From Treponema_I sp045597345 (GTDB lineage: Bacteria > Spirochaetota > Spirochaetia > Treponematales > Treponemataceae): a stretch of 64,000 nucleotides of DNA. Positions 16,647 through 25,874 of the stretch are shown here, piece after piece. Positions within the stretch are counted from its first letter, which is position 1. The number at the start of each line of letters is the position of its first letter. The translations under genes were made by a program, and so were the position numbers. The stretch spans positions 1 to 64,000 of the forward strand of contig JAZLJW010000047.1 of the NCBI GenBank assembly GCA_045597345.1, given 5' to 3'. A model generated the notes under the pieces. It had not been told where the DNA came from. It saw only the letters and a list, made by a program, of their open reading frames with translations, and did not search any database.

Positions 16647-18112
16647 TTCTTAACTCCTTCAATAACGGCGCGCAGGGCTCCTAACTTTTCGTTGGTTTCT
16701 TCCCATTCGCGGTCAGGGTTACTGTCGTACACAATGCCGCCACCAGCCTGCAGGCTCCAGGTGCTGTCCTGTTTTAAGGCACAACGGATGCCGATGCAGA
16801 AATCCAGGTCGCCGTTGGTCTGAAGGTATCCTACGGCACCGGCGTAGAACCGGCGTTTGATTTTTTCAAGACGGCTTAAAATCTGGATGGCAGAGATTTT
16901 CGGGCTGCCGGATACGGTACCAGCGGGGAATGCCGAACGCAGTACCTGAATCTGTTTGTAATCAGAGCGTACTGTTCCCTGTACGTCGCTTACCAGATGC
17001 ATAACGTGGCTGAAGTATTCGCAGTCCATGTAGCGGGTTACCTGTACGCTGCCGGCTTCACAAACGCGGCCCAGGTCGTTTCGGGCAAGATCTACCAGCA
17101 TCAGGTGCTCGCTTTTTTCTTTCGGATCATTCAAAAGGTCTGCCTTTAATGCTTCATCCTCATCAGGGGTCTTACCGCGGCGTCGGGTGCCGGCAATAGG
17201 ACGGATAGACGCAACGCCTTCGCGTACCCGCACCAGACTTTCGGGGCTTGAGCCAACCAGCTGACGGTCTCCAAAGTCCATGTAGAACAGATAGGGGCTT
17301 GGGTTAACACTGCGCAGACGGCGGTAAATTTCCATGGCACTGTTGTCACATTCCAGCTGCAGACGGCGACTGGGAACAGCCTGAAAAATGTTACCGGCGA
17401 TGATTTCTTTTTTCAGTGCCAGCACTTTATCCTTGTATTCCCGTTCGCTCTGTTCCAGATCAGTAATGGTACGTACGGGCTGTGGTTCTTCCGGTGCAGA
17501 AAGATAGCTGAAGTCCAGGTCGTTCAAACGTTTTACCAGAGTATCAATGGATTTTTTCAGGTCAATCTGGTGTTCAATGTAGTTAAGACCAAAGATATGA
17601 AGGGTTTCGGTAAAGTGGTCAAATACAATGTATACGTGGCCTACAATGAATTCACTTTCCGGAATTTTCAGTTCGTCAGTCTGTGGAGCAAGCGTAATGG
17701 TGTCACAACGGGCACAGAATTCGTAGCCCAGATATCCCACGCCGGAAGCAGGAACCGGTATGTCTTTGGTTGGCAGTTCATTTTCCTGTGCAACATATAA
17801 CAGGGCATCAAGAATATCAGGGGTATGGGGAACCGTAGAACCGGGAGCAATCATTTCGATTTTTCCGCCGGCACTTTCGGCAGTCTGGGCGGTAAAGGGG
17901 ACACGGCGTCCGTCAATAATGAAAGCAATTCCATCGTCATCCTGCAGGATGTGAAATGCCTCTTCTGTCATAAGAATGGAATAGCGTTCTTTACCCATAT
18001 TGAAACGGGCACTTTCAAGAACTACCCGGGCACCGATTTTTTTAGCCAGGCTGAATGGAGTATAGCGGTCACTGGGAAGTGAAACATAGATACTGTCAGT
18101 ACGTTTAATCAT
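16643..18112 (-). CDS. trpE: Anthranilate synthase component I
   Basis: This 489-residue chorismate-using enzyme is the first of the operon. LES in VVLESARFNMG (about residues 31-41) is the usual tryptophan feedback site. The catalytic C-terminal part contains PIAGTRRRG, LVDLARNDLGRV, YFSHVMHLVSDV, PAGTVSGSPK and the final GGGIVYDSNPDREWEET. It makes anthranilate from chorismate with ammonia from TrpG. AAGAGG precedes the ATG, and three operator-like palindromes lie 42-104 bases upstream. Confidence 0.97.
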   Translation of the reverse strand: MIKRTDSIYVSLPSDRYTPFSLAKKIGARVVLESARFNMGKERYSILMTEEAFHILQDDDGIAFIIDGRRVPFTAQTAESAGGKIEMIAPGSTVPHTPDILDALLYVAQENELPTKDIPVPASGVGYLGYEFCARCDTITLAPQTDELKIPESEFIVGHVYIVFDHFTETLHIFGLNYIEHQIDLKKSIDTLVKRLNDLDFSYLSAPEEPQPVRTITDLEQSEREYKDKVLALKKEIIAGNIFQAVPSRRLQLECDNSAMEIYRRLRSVNPSPYLFYMDFGDRQLVGSSPESLVRVREGVASIRPIAGTRRRGKTPDEDEALKADLLNDPKEKSEHLMLVDLARNDLGRVCEAGSVQVTRYMDCEYFSHVMHLVSDVQGTVRSDYKQIQVLRSAFPAGTVSGSPKISAIQILSRLEKIKRRFYAGAVGYLQTNGDLDFCIGIRCALKQDSTWSLQAGGGIVYDSNPDREWEETNEKLGALRAVIEGVKK

Positions 18113-18153
18113 GAAATCCTCTTTTTGGGTGGCAGCTGTTACAGTGCTGCTTT

Positions 18154-18216
18154 GTTACTGTAAGTAGTAACGTAATGTTACTATAAACAGTAACGGTTGA
18201 TACTGTCAATAGTAAC
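18154..18216 (-). promoter_or_regulatory. Triple trp operator
   Basis: Three 18-base sites share the form GTTACT-N6-AGTAAC: 18154-18171, 18177-18194 and 18199-18216 (the last has GATACT in one arm). Their starts are 23 and 22 bases apart, about two helical turns, so they would lie on one face of the DNA. They sit directly upstream of trpE and must overlap its promoter. The half-site resembles the GNACT of TrpR operators but the spacing differs. No trpR-like gene is in the window. Confidence 0.8.
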
Positions 18217-18253
18217 ATTTCAAAAAGAGGTTGTTCTTTGGTGCCTGTTCAGT

Positions 18254-20014
18254 TTAATTCAGACAGTCATGAACCCAGTTAATGAAGTTTGTCGTGCTGT
18301 CTCCGGTACGTTCTGCCTTTACATGCTGCTGTCCCCAGACCATTTCAAAGTCCACCTGACAGTCACCGTAATTTTTCAATGCCTGAGCAAGAGATGCCTC
18401 GGTACTGACAGATGTATCACCCTGACTGATACCGGAACGGATACGCCAGTATTTTGCAACAGTACTGGATGCATATCCACTGGATGATTCCAGCAGATAG
18501 TATGACGGTGTGTACATATTCAGTCGTGTCTGTTTATCTGTGCCCAGTGCATCGGTTGCCGCAAGATCTTCCATATAAGATGCTTCATATTCAGTGCCGG
18601 TAAGAATCTGTGCCATAGTGTCATCCCAGTGCTGGCCCTGACCGTTTCCTGTACCAAATAAGGTGTTTTCTCCCTGAGATGCAGACAGGTCGTCAAAGGC
18701 ACCCACATTTTTGCTGGCAGGCTTCATGGCTTTTGCAAAATCTGCAAGACTGGTGATAGTGACGGTTTTAGTTGTGGAATCGTAATCTACCCAGTGACCG
18801 GCACTGTTCAATTCTGCAATGTAGTCTTCAATAGTTTCATATACTCCGGAGACTGTAACGGTACCGGATGCTTTGTTACGGGCAATGTTATCCCGCTGAG
18901 CATAATCCATGCCGCCATTCATTGGGCCTTCATTGCCATCCGGACCACCACGGCCACCATTCATCGGTCCGCCAGCCATAGGCCCACCGTTGCCTCCCAT
19001 GGGACCACCGGCTATGGGGCCCTGACCACCTTTGCCGGAACTGGCACTGCTGTCATAAGGGAATACGGTATCTGCAATAAAGTTGTTCAGGGAACGTTCA
19101 ACTTCAGAAACAATCCAGTCGTAAAAGGTTCCTTCCTGATAATAACCGTCATCAGATGGTTGCAGCATTAGAACAGTTCCTTCATCATCGGTAAGTCCCA
19201 TGCTGTTGACAGCTTCTGCAAAGGCTTCAGCAAGATCAAGGGATAACTGTTGGGTAAAGGAATCAAGACCGGTTCTGGTACGTCCCATGTTCCATTCGTA
19301 GGCTTCGTTGGCAACATCCAGATTGGTAATAGGACACCAGCACATGCTTCCGGCAATGGCATCACTGTATTCCATAACTGCACCAATGGCTTCCAGATAG
19401 GGGATATATTCGTCACTGTCACCGGTTACGCCCATTAATGCACTCTGGGCTCCACCGCCACTCATGCCGAAACTGAAGAATCGTCCGGTATCTCCGGGCA
19501 GAAGATCTGAACAGTACCGGTAATACCGGATTGCAGCCTTTAAGTCTGTTACACCGGCAGGAGCACCTTCGTTTCTTCCGCGGCAGCCGGCATGCAGGTA
19601 AATGAATCCGTTGCTGCAATAAACAGCAGCTTCTGATGAATAGTCAGTAAGTGCTGCCATGGCAGAGTACCCGGGTGTTTCAACCGGAAAGACAATCGGG
19701 GCAGTTCCGGCGGTATAGCCGTGAACTGCGGCATTTGCATTGATACTGCAGGTATAAGTATCATCAGCATTTTTTACTGCCGTAAAATAGGCTGCCGGCA
19801 CAAAAATACTGAGTGTTTCATAGGTGGTATCTGCGGGATTCTGTACATATTGAATTCCAATCTGATAGAAAACGTCATCACCGGCATTGTAGCGCCATTT
19901 TGTCATATCAACCTTGGCAAGGCCTGCATCTGAATACTGTACGGAAGTACAGCCGGTAAGAAGTATCAGGGCTAAGAACAGGCCCGTGATACAAGTTGCA
20001 GTGAGTTTTCTCAT
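18254..20014 (-). CDS. Tannase-like alpha/beta-hydrolase lipoprotein
   Basis: This 586-residue protein has a lipoprotein signal (lipobox LLTGC near residue 22). The hydrolase core resembles subtype B tannase-like enzymes: YLHAGCRGRNEG as the oxyanion region, GMSGGGAQSALMG as the nucleophile elbow (about residue 194) and CWCPITNLD. The late QQHVKAERTGDSTTNFINWV could supply the His. A Gly/Pro/Met/Asn-rich insert of about 45 residues (near 335-380) looks like a disordered linker or lid. It probably de-esterifies plant phenolic esters outside the cell. It has its own upstream region and is not part of trp. Confidence 0.75.
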   Translation of the reverse strand: MRKLTATCITGLFLALILLTGCTSVQYSDAGLAKVDMTKWRYNAGDDVFYQIGIQYVQNPADTTYETLSIFVPAAYFTAVKNADDTYTCSINANAAVHGYTAGTAPIVFPVETPGYSAMAALTDYSSEAAVYCSNGFIYLHAGCRGRNEGAPAGVTDLKAAIRYYRYCSDLLPGDTGRFFSFGMSGGGAQSALMGVTGDSDEYIPYLEAIGAVMEYSDAIAGSMCWCPITNLDVANEAYEWNMGRTRTGLDSFTQQLSLDLAEAFAEAVNSMGLTDDEGTVLMLQPSDDGYYQEGTFYDWIVSEVERSLNNFIADTVFPYDSSASSGKGGQGPIAGGPMGGNGGPMAGGPMNGGRGGPDGNEGPMNGGMDYAQRDNIARNKASGTVTVSGVYETIEDYIAELNSAGHWVDYDSTTKTVTITSLADFAKAMKPASKNVGAFDDLSASQGENTLFGTGNGQGQHWDDTMAQILTGTEYEASYMEDLAATDALGTDKQTRLNMYTPSYYLLESSSGYASSTVAKYWRIRSGISQGDTSVSTEASLAQALKNYGDCQVDFEMVWGQQHVKAERTGDSTTNFINWVHDCLN

Positions 20015-20185
20015 AGTTCTCTCCTGAAAAATAAGAATGATGGGTAAAGTATAGTGCCTTTTTCAGAAGTGCGGCCATGAACAGCCCGTTATATAACAAA
20101 ATGATAACAAGGGTTTCATGAAAAATTAGCTGGTGATATCGAATTTAAATATACTTCAGAACTTTACTAAAATTAAAGAATGGAC

Positions 20186-20214
20186 TTTACAAATACTGCA
20201 GAGATTGTTATATT
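20186..20214 (+). promoter_or_regulatory. livK promoter
   Basis: TTTACA at 20186-20191, a 17-base spacer and TATATT at 20209-20214 form a near-consensus promoter ending 31 bases before the livK start. The rest of 20015-20185 is AT-rich with no further feature seen. Confidence 0.7.
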
Positions 20215-20245
20215 GTTAAAGTATTTTATGACGAGAGGTTGTCAA

Positions 20246-21394
20246 ATGAAAAAAACAATGAAATCTGCAGCTGTTGCTGCGCTTGCTTTACTTGTTTCAG
20301 TAACCATGTTTACCAGCTGTTCTAAAAAAGCTGAAACAATCAAGATTGGTGGTGTTGCTCCTCTTTCCGGAGCTGTAGCTGTTTACGGTGTTGAATGTAA
20401 GAACGGTATTGATCTTGCTGTTGCAGAAATTAATGCCGCTGGCGGTATTAACGGCCAGATGCTCGAATTCGTTTGTGAAGACGATGAAGGCGATGCTGCA
20501 AAATCAGTAAGTGCCTATAAAAAACTGATTACCAAAGATGGAACCAGACTGATTATCGGTTCTCTTACTTCTGGTTGTACTATTGCTATTACCAGTCAGG
20601 CTCAGGCCAACAAAGTTGTTCAGATTGCTCCTGCTGCAACTGCAGAAGCTGTTACTGATGCCGGTAACTATATTTTCCGCACCTGCTTCATTGACCCATT
20701 CCAGGGCCGCGTAGGTGGTAAGTTCTCTGCTGAAAACCTGGGAGCTAAAAAAGCTGCCGTTCTGTATGATATCGGAAATGACTACTCAGTAGGTCTTATG
20801 GAAAACTTTGTTTCTGAATTTACCAAACAGGGTGGCTCAGTGGTAGCAACTGAATCTTACGGTACCGGTGAAAAAGACTTTAACGCCATTATCACCAAAG
20901 TAAAGGCTGCAAACCCAGATGTTGTATACCTGCCAGATTACTACTCAACTGTAGCACTGATTGCAAAACAGCTGCGTGCTCAGGGTGTAGATACTCCTAT
21001 TGTTGGGGCAGACGGCTGGGACGGACTGACCGAAAATGCCGGTGACGAAGTTCTGAACGGTTACTACTCAAACCACTATGCAGAAGACTCTGATGCTCCT
21101 GCAGTACAGAAATTCGTAGCTAACTTTAAGGCTAAATACGGTAAAAATCCTAACTCTTTTGCAGCTCTGGGATATGACTCAATGTACATGCTGAAAGATG
21201 CCATCGTAGCTGCCGGTTCTACCGATGCCGCAAAAGTACGCGATGCTCTTGAAAAGACCAACGCTGACTACGTAACCGGTCACGTTAAGTTCGATGAAAA
21301 ACACAATCCTATTAAATCTGCCGTAATGGTTAAGATGGTTAAAGACGGCGACAAGCTTTCTCAGGCTTACGCTGCTACCGTAACCATCGACTGA
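20246..21394 (+). CDS. livK: Branched-chain amino-acid ABC transporter, substrate-binding lipoprotein
   Basis: This 382-residue type I periplasmic binding protein has a lipoprotein signal (lipobox MFTSC). ATG 20246 is chosen because it opens the signal peptide; the upstream in-frame ATG would add 22 residues without a ribosome site. Motifs IKIGGVAPLSGAVAVYG, NAAGGINGQMLEFVCEDDEG and IGSLTSGCTIA are typical of Leu/Ile/Val-binding proteins, although amide or other amino-acid specificity is possible. A terminator-like hairpin follows and would leave this subunit in excess over the membrane parts. Confidence 0.92.
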   Translation: MKKTMKSAAVAALALLVSVTMFTSCSKKAETIKIGGVAPLSGAVAVYGVECKNGIDLAVAEINAAGGINGQMLEFVCEDDEGDAAKSVSAYKKLITKDGTRLIIGSLTSGCTIAITSQAQANKVVQIAPAATAEAVTDAGNYIFRTCFIDPFQGRVGGKFSAENLGAKKAAVLYDIGNDYSVGLMENFVSEFTKQGGSVVATESYGTGEKDFNAIITKVKAANPDVVYLPDYYSTVALIAKQLRAQGVDTPIVGADGWDGLTENAGDEVLNGYYSNHYAEDSDAPAVQKFVANFKAKYGKNPNSFAALGYDSMYMLKDAIVAAGSTDAAKVRDALEKTNADYVTGHVKFDEKHNPIKSAVMVKMVKDGDKLSQAYAATVTID

Positions 21395-21433
21395 TGATGG
21401 ACCGGATGAACTGATAAAACAGATTTTGTCCAA

Positions 21434-21465
21434 TGGGGGGCACACTTCGGTCGAGGTGTCCCCTT
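21434..21465 (+). terminator. Attenuating terminator after livK
   Basis: A GC-rich imperfect hairpin (GGGG-CACAC against GTGTCCCC) is followed by TTTTG. It probably ends most livK transcripts and lets some continue into livH. Confidence 0.5.
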
Positions 21466-21508
21466 TTGTCATTTTTGGTTGTATCTAAAAAAAATGGAGG
21501 AAAAGTAA

Positions 21509-22420
21509 TTGGATACCTTTTTAAAGCAGCTTGTTAACGGACTTTCTTTAGGAAGTATTTATGCGCTGATTGCTTTAGGCTATACCATGGTATACGGTAT
21601 CGTAAAACTGATTAACTTTGCCCATGGCGATGTTATGATGGTTGGCGCTTATACCGGCTATTTTATCCTGCGGGCCATGGGTGCTACCCCAATAGGCCTG
21701 TTGTGCGCTTTTCTGGGAGCAATGGTTGTATGTTCCCTGTTAAGTCTTGCCATTGAACGCTGTGCGTACCGCCCGTTACGTTCAGCTCCCCGTCTTAATT
21801 CCCTTATTACTGCCATTGCAGTGGAACTGATTCTGCAGAACGGTATGCGTGTCCTGCCGTTTATCGGCCCTAATCCGCGCCAGTTCCCCACCATGGACAC
21901 CCATGTCTTTAATCTGACAACTGCATCATTCCCCAACGGATTGATTTCCATATCGAATATTCAGCTGATTGTTATTATTTCATCAGCTGTTCTGATGCTG
22001 GTTCTGAATTACGTCATCAATTACACCAGAACCGGACGGGCCATGCGTGCCGTAAGCTACGACATGGGTGCTGCCAGCCTGATGGGTGTCAACGTAAACA
22101 GAACCATTGCCGTTACCTTTGTTATCGGTTCCATTCTGGCCGGTGCCGGTGGGGTTCTCTATGCCACGGCATATCCGCAGATTGACCCGACCATGGGATA
22201 CATTCCCGGCTTAAAGGCCTTTGTTGCTGCCGTTCTGGGAGGTATCGGCTCTGTTCCCGGCGCCATGCTTGGTGGTGTTATTCTGGGTATTGCCGAAACC
22301 ATGACCAAAGCCTATATCTCATCTCAGTATGCAGATGCCATTTCCTACTGTATCCTGATTGTCATCCTTCTGGTAAAACCCACGGGTCTTCTGGGATCCA
22401 AGAAAGTGGTTAAGGTATAA
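21509..22420 (+). CDS. livH: ABC transporter permease, LivH type
   Basis: This 303-residue inner-membrane permease has eight or so helices. The N-terminus QLVNGLSLGSIYALIALGYT and the GLKAFVAAVLGGIGSVPGA segment are the hallmarks of LivH. The start appears to be TTG at 21509 with GGAGG about ten bases before it; no ATG fits the conserved N-terminus. It pairs with LivM to form the channel. Confidence 0.95.
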   Translation: MDTFLKQLVNGLSLGSIYALIALGYTMVYGIVKLINFAHGDVMMVGAYTGYFILRAMGATPIGLLCAFLGAMVVCSLLSLAIERCAYRPLRSAPRLNSLITAIAVELILQNGMRVLPFIGPNPRQFPTMDTHVFNLTTASFPNGLISISNIQLIVIISSAVLMLVLNYVINYTRTGRAMRAVSYDMGAASLMGVNVNRTIAVTFVIGSILAGAGGVLYATAYPQIDPTMGYIPGLKAFVAAVLGGIGSVPGAMLGGVILGIAETMTKAYISSQYADAISYCILIVILLVKPTGLLGSKKVVKV

Positions 22421-22431
22421 GGAGGCCGGCG

Positions 22432-23484
22432 ATGAAAGATAAATTCGTACGTAATTCACTGATTCTTACGGCAATTGCTGCCGGCTGTATCATTATTCCC
22501 GGTGCCCTGATTCAGTTAAAGACATTCTTCTTTGATTCACCCATCGGTATCGATGCCTACTGGGCACAGGTTATTACCCTGGCCGGTGTAAACGCCATCA
22601 TGGCATTAAGCGTTAACGTAGTTTGCGGTATTACCGGTCAGCTGAGCCTTGGTCAGGCCGGTTTTCAGGCCATCGGTGCCTATGCCGTTATCCTTCTGAC
22701 CACCAATGCCCACATTCCGCTGCCGGTCAGCATCGTTCTGGCAGGCCTTATCGCTGCTTTCTTCGGCTTCCTCATCGGGTTTCCCACCCTCAAGCTGGAA
22801 GGCGACTATCTGGCCATTGTTACCCTGGCATTTGGAGAAATCATCCGCGTTGTGCTCCTGAACCAGAAATCCTGGACCGGCGGCCCCAACGGCATTCAGT
22901 TCAGTACCGTGTTCACCGCAAGCCTTGACTGGGGTGCCATGATTGCCTACGTATCCGTTATCGGTTCTCTGGTGTTCATTGTCGTTCTGCTGCAGAACTT
23001 CCTCCGTTCAACCTACGGCCGCGCCATTATGGCTGTCCGCGAAGACGAAATTGCCGCCAACAGTTCCGGCATCAGTGTATTCCGCTACAAGATGATCGGT
23101 TTTGTTATTGCTTCCTTCATTGGTGGTATTGGCGGTGCTCTGTACGCTCCGCTCATCGGCTTTGTAAAACCGGATCTGGCATCATTCAACAACTCGGTAA
23201 ACCATCTGATTTATGTTGTTCTTGGCGGTATGGGAAGTACTACCGGCGCCATTCTTTCAGCATTTGTCCTGACCATTCTGCAGGAAATTCTCCGCTTCCT
23301 GCGCGATTACCGTCTGCTTATCTATCCGCTGATTCTTATCTGCATGATGCTCTTCAGACCGCAGGGACTTTTAGGAACGGCAGAACTCAGTTTCTTTAAG
23401 GTTCCCGATTACTGCAAGGCTGTTGGCCGCTGGTGTAAGAAACTGTTTGGCGGAAAAAACAAGAAATCTAAGGAGGCAGCATAA
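22432..23484 (+). CDS. livM: ABC transporter permease, LivM type
   Basis: This 350-residue permease is the partner of LivH. Conserved segments are VVCGITGQLSLGQAGFQAIGAY, LKLEGDYLAIVTLAFGEI and FVKPDLASFNNSVNHLIYVVLGGMGS. AAGGAGG overlaps the livH stop codon. A basic C-terminal tail (about 20 residues, rich in Lys) faces the cytoplasm. Its stop overlaps the livG start (TAATG). Confidence 0.95.
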   Translation: MKDKFVRNSLILTAIAAGCIIIPGALIQLKTFFFDSPIGIDAYWAQVITLAGVNAIMALSVNVVCGITGQLSLGQAGFQAIGAYAVILLTTNAHIPLPVSIVLAGLIAAFFGFLIGFPTLKLEGDYLAIVTLAFGEIIRVVLLNQKSWTGGPNGIQFSTVFTASLDWGAMIAYVSVIGSLVFIVVLLQNFLRSTYGRAIMAVREDEIAANSSGISVFRYKMIGFVIASFIGGIGGALYAPLIGFVKPDLASFNNSVNHLIYVVLGGMGSTTGAILSAFVLTILQEILRFLRDYRLLIYPLILICMMLFRPQGLLGTAELSFFKVPDYCKAVGRWCKKLFGGKNKKSKEAA

Positions 23485-24302
23485 TGGCAGAAAAAGGCGA
23501 ATTACTGCTTCGGGCAAAAGATATTTCTATTGTATTCGGCGGTCTGCGTGCCGTTTCCGGGTTCTCACTGGATCTGTATGAAGGCGAACTGATTGGTCTT
23601 ATCGGGCCCAACGGTGCCGGTAAAACCACGGTGTTCAACATGCTCTCCGGTGTGTACAAGCCTACGGAAGGAACTATTTCATTTGTGGATAAAAACGGCA
23701 CTATCCAGATTATCAACAAAAAGACTCCGGCACAGTTGAACCGGCTGGGGATAGCAAGAACATTCCAGAACATCCGGTTGTTTTCTGCCATGACGGTGCG
23801 CGATAACATTAAGATTGCCCTGCACCAGAGCCGCGGCATTACGCCCTTTGATGTGGAATTCCGCACTAAGAAATTCCGCCGCGATGAAGAAATGATGAAT
23901 GAAAAGGCCATGCATTTACTGAAGCTGTTCCATCTGGAAGGCAAAGCTGATGAACTGGCCCGGAACCTGCCTTACGGTGAGCAGCGCAAACTGGAAATCT
24001 GTCGTGCTTTGGCTTCCGGCCCCAAACTGCTCTTGCTTGATGAACCGGCAGCCGGTATGAACGGCCAGGAAACGGAAGAACTGATGAACATGATTTCCTT
24101 TATCCGTAAAGAATTTAATCTGACGGTTCTGCTGATTGAACACGATATGAAACTGGTTATGGGTATCTGCGAACGGCTGATGGTTCTGAACTACGGAAGC
24201 GTTATTGCTGCCGGAACGCCTGCAGAAATTCAGAGTGACCCGACGGTAATCAAGGCATATCTTGGTTCCGGATACGAACAGATGGCAGGAGGGGAAGAAT
24301 GA
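23484..24302 (+). CDS. livG: ABC transporter ATP-binding protein, LivG type
   Basis: This 272-residue ATPase has Walker A GPNGAGKTT (about residues 41-49), the LivG-specific GIARTFQNIRLF, signature LPYGEQRKLEICRAL, Walker B LLLLDEPAAGMN and the switch His in IEHDM. It powers uptake with LivF. It overlaps livM by one base and livF by four. Confidence 0.96.
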   Translation: MAEKGELLLRAKDISIVFGGLRAVSGFSLDLYEGELIGLIGPNGAGKTTVFNMLSGVYKPTEGTISFVDKNGTIQIINKKTPAQLNRLGIARTFQNIRLFSAMTVRDNIKIALHQSRGITPFDVEFRTKKFRRDEEMMNEKAMHLLKLFHLEGKADELARNLPYGEQRKLEICRALASGPKLLLLDEPAAGMNGQETEELMNMISFIRKEFNLTVLLIEHDMKLVMGICERLMVLNYGSVIAAGTPAEIQSDPTVIKAYLGSGYEQMAGGEE

Positions 24303-25009
24303 GCATGCTTGAAGTTAAAGATCTGGTTGTTTCCTACGGTGCCATTAAAGCGCTCCGTGGTATCAGTTTTACGGTAGAGCAGGGGGAAATCATTACCCTG
24401 ATCGGTTCCAACGGTGCCGGCAAAACCACCACGCTCCATGCCCTGAGCAATCTGATTAAAAAGGCCAGCGGTTCCATCACCTTTAACGGTGTTGATATTA
24501 CCGCCCTTGGCGCAGACAAAATTGTGCAGATGGGGCTGATTCAGGTTCCGGAAGGCCGCCGGGTATTTGCCAATATGAGCGTTAAAGAAAATCTGGAAAT
24601 GGGTGCATACCTGAGAAACGACAAGGAACAGATTAAAAAGGACCTGGAGTGGTGTTACGAACTGTTTCCCCGCTTAAAGGAACGTCTGAGCCAGCTGGCT
24701 GGAACCCTTTCCGGCGGTGAACAGCAGATGCTTGCCATGGCCCGGGCCCTGATGTCACAGCCAAAACTGCTGCTGCTTGATGAACCTTCCATGGGTCTGG
24801 CACCAATTCTGGTTGATGAAATTTTTGACATTATCCAGAAAATCAGCTCTGCGGGAACCACCATTCTGCTGGTAGAACAGAATGCTTATAAAGCTATGTC
24901 AATTGCCAGCAGAGCGTATATACTTGAAACAGGGGAAATCGTTAAGTCCGGCAAAGCCAGCGACCTGATTTCCGATAAGTCTGTTATTTCTGCATACCTT
25001 GGAGGCTAA
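24299..25009 (+). CDS. livF: ABC transporter ATP-binding protein, LivF type
   Basis: This 236-residue ATPase has Walker A GSNGAGKTTT, the family-specific QVPEGRRVFANMSVKENL, signature LSGGEQQMLAMARAL, Walker B LLLLDEPSMGLAP and VEQNAYKAM. It is the second ATPase of the importer, translationally coupled to livG. Confidence 0.96.
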   Translation: MSMLEVKDLVVSYGAIKALRGISFTVEQGEIITLIGSNGAGKTTTLHALSNLIKKASGSITFNGVDITALGADKIVQMGLIQVPEGRRVFANMSVKENLEMGAYLRNDKEQIKKDLEWCYELFPRLKERLSQLAGTLSGGEQQMLAMARALMSQPKLLLLDEPSMGLAPILVDEIFDIIQKISSAGTTILLVEQNAYKAMSIASRAYILETGEIVKSGKASDLISDKSVISAYLGG

Positions 25010-25012
25010 GCC

Positions 25013-25657
25013 ATGTTAGTAAAAGATGTAATGACAAAGAATCCTGTTACCGTAGACGCAAAGGCATCGGTACTGGCAGCAAAAGACCTGATGATGAAAA
25101 ACAAGATCAACAAGCTGCCGGTAGTTGATAAAAGCGGCAGTCTGGTTGGTATTATTACCAGTAATGACCTGCAGCGGGCAGCCCCCAGTGATGCGACTAC
25201 TCTTGATATGTACGAACTGGGATACTTACTGAGTAAGCTGACGGTTGAAAAGATTATGGTAAAGAAAGTGCAGTCTGTTTCTGATACGGAAACCGTAGAA
25301 GAAGCTGCCCGCATGATGGCTGACGGTCACTTTGGGTGTCTGCCGGTTATGCAGAACAAACTGCTGGTAGGTATTATTACCGAAAGCGACCTGTTCCGCA
25401 TGTTCATTGAAATGTTCAACACCCGCGCTTCCGGTATCCGTGCCGTTATCGACATGAGCGATGCATCCGGCACCTTAAGCGTGTTTACCCAGAAAGTTGC
25501 CGAAAAGAAGGGAAAGATTATTTCCTGCATTACAACCCCTGGTGCTACTTCAGAAACCCGCAAGGTAACCGTAAAGGCAACGGACATTTCTCTGAAAGAT
25601 TTTGAAGAAATTGCCAGAGCCAGCGGCGATGTTGAGGATATCCGCGAGATTAAATAA
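25013..25657 (+). CDS. CBS-pair protein with C-terminal ACT-like domain (AcuB type)
   Basis: In this 214-residue cytoplasmic protein two CBS motifs (VKDVMTKNPVTVDAK and VEKIMVKKVQSVSD) form a Bateman module over residues 1-130, and residues about 140-214 resemble an ACT domain. CBS pairs bind adenine nucleotides and ACT domains bind amino acids. Its start is four bases after livF and its ribosome site lies in the livF stop region, so it is the last gene of the liv operon and a reasonable candidate sensor or regulator of that transporter. That role is inferred. Confidence 0.85.
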   Translation: MLVKDVMTKNPVTVDAKASVLAAKDLMMKNKINKLPVVDKSGSLVGIITSNDLQRAAPSDATTLDMYELGYLLSKLTVEKIMVKKVQSVSDTETVEEAARMMADGHFGCLPVMQNKLLVGIITESDLFRMFIEMFNTRASGIRAVIDMSDASGTLSVFTQKVAEKKGKIISCITTPGATSETRKVTVKATDISLKDFEEIARASGDVEDIREIK

Positions 25658-25669
25658 GTCCGCTGAACT

Positions 25670-25797
25670 ACACGGACATGCTGTACTGAACACTTGTCAT
25701 GCTGAACTACACGGACATGCTGAACTGAACACTTGTCATGCTGAACTTGTTTCAGCATCTAACCCCTTTGCCAGTGAATAAAATCATTGGTGAAGGA
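25670..25797. repeat. Dispersed repeat with 39-base tandem duplication
   Basis: Two 39-base units beginning CTACACGGACATGCTG are followed by the core TCATGCTGAACTTGTTTCAG and then CCCTTTGCCAGTGA ... TCATTGGTGAAGG, which pairs as a hairpin. The last 64 or so bases recur at 27142-27205 and 28516-28588. Confidence 0.85.
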
Positions 25798-25800
25798 GTT

Positions 25801-25856
25801 AAATGTTTCTACGGCAGGAACAAATGTATTAAAATGTTCTTGTGGCAGAAACATTT
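25801..25856. promoter_or_regulatory. Palindrome P1 heading the first ATPase gene
   Basis: Outer arms AAATGTTTCT/AGAAACATTT and inner arms GAACA/TGTTC share one centre, giving a 56-base interrupted palindrome. TATATT (25861-25866), the likely -10 box, follows directly, so the palindrome covers the promoter. Confidence 0.75.
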
Positions 25857-25874
25857 GTGGTATATTCTGTGAAT

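Noticed and set aside
18130..18230. Trp attenuator with leader peptide
   Set aside because: No short frame with adjacent Trp codons and no terminator hairpin is seen; the palindromes are better read as operators.
25327..25758. Minus-strand frame beginning MLKQVQHDKC
   Set aside because: The N-terminus is translated TCATGCTGAAC repeat and the rest mirrors the CBS gene.
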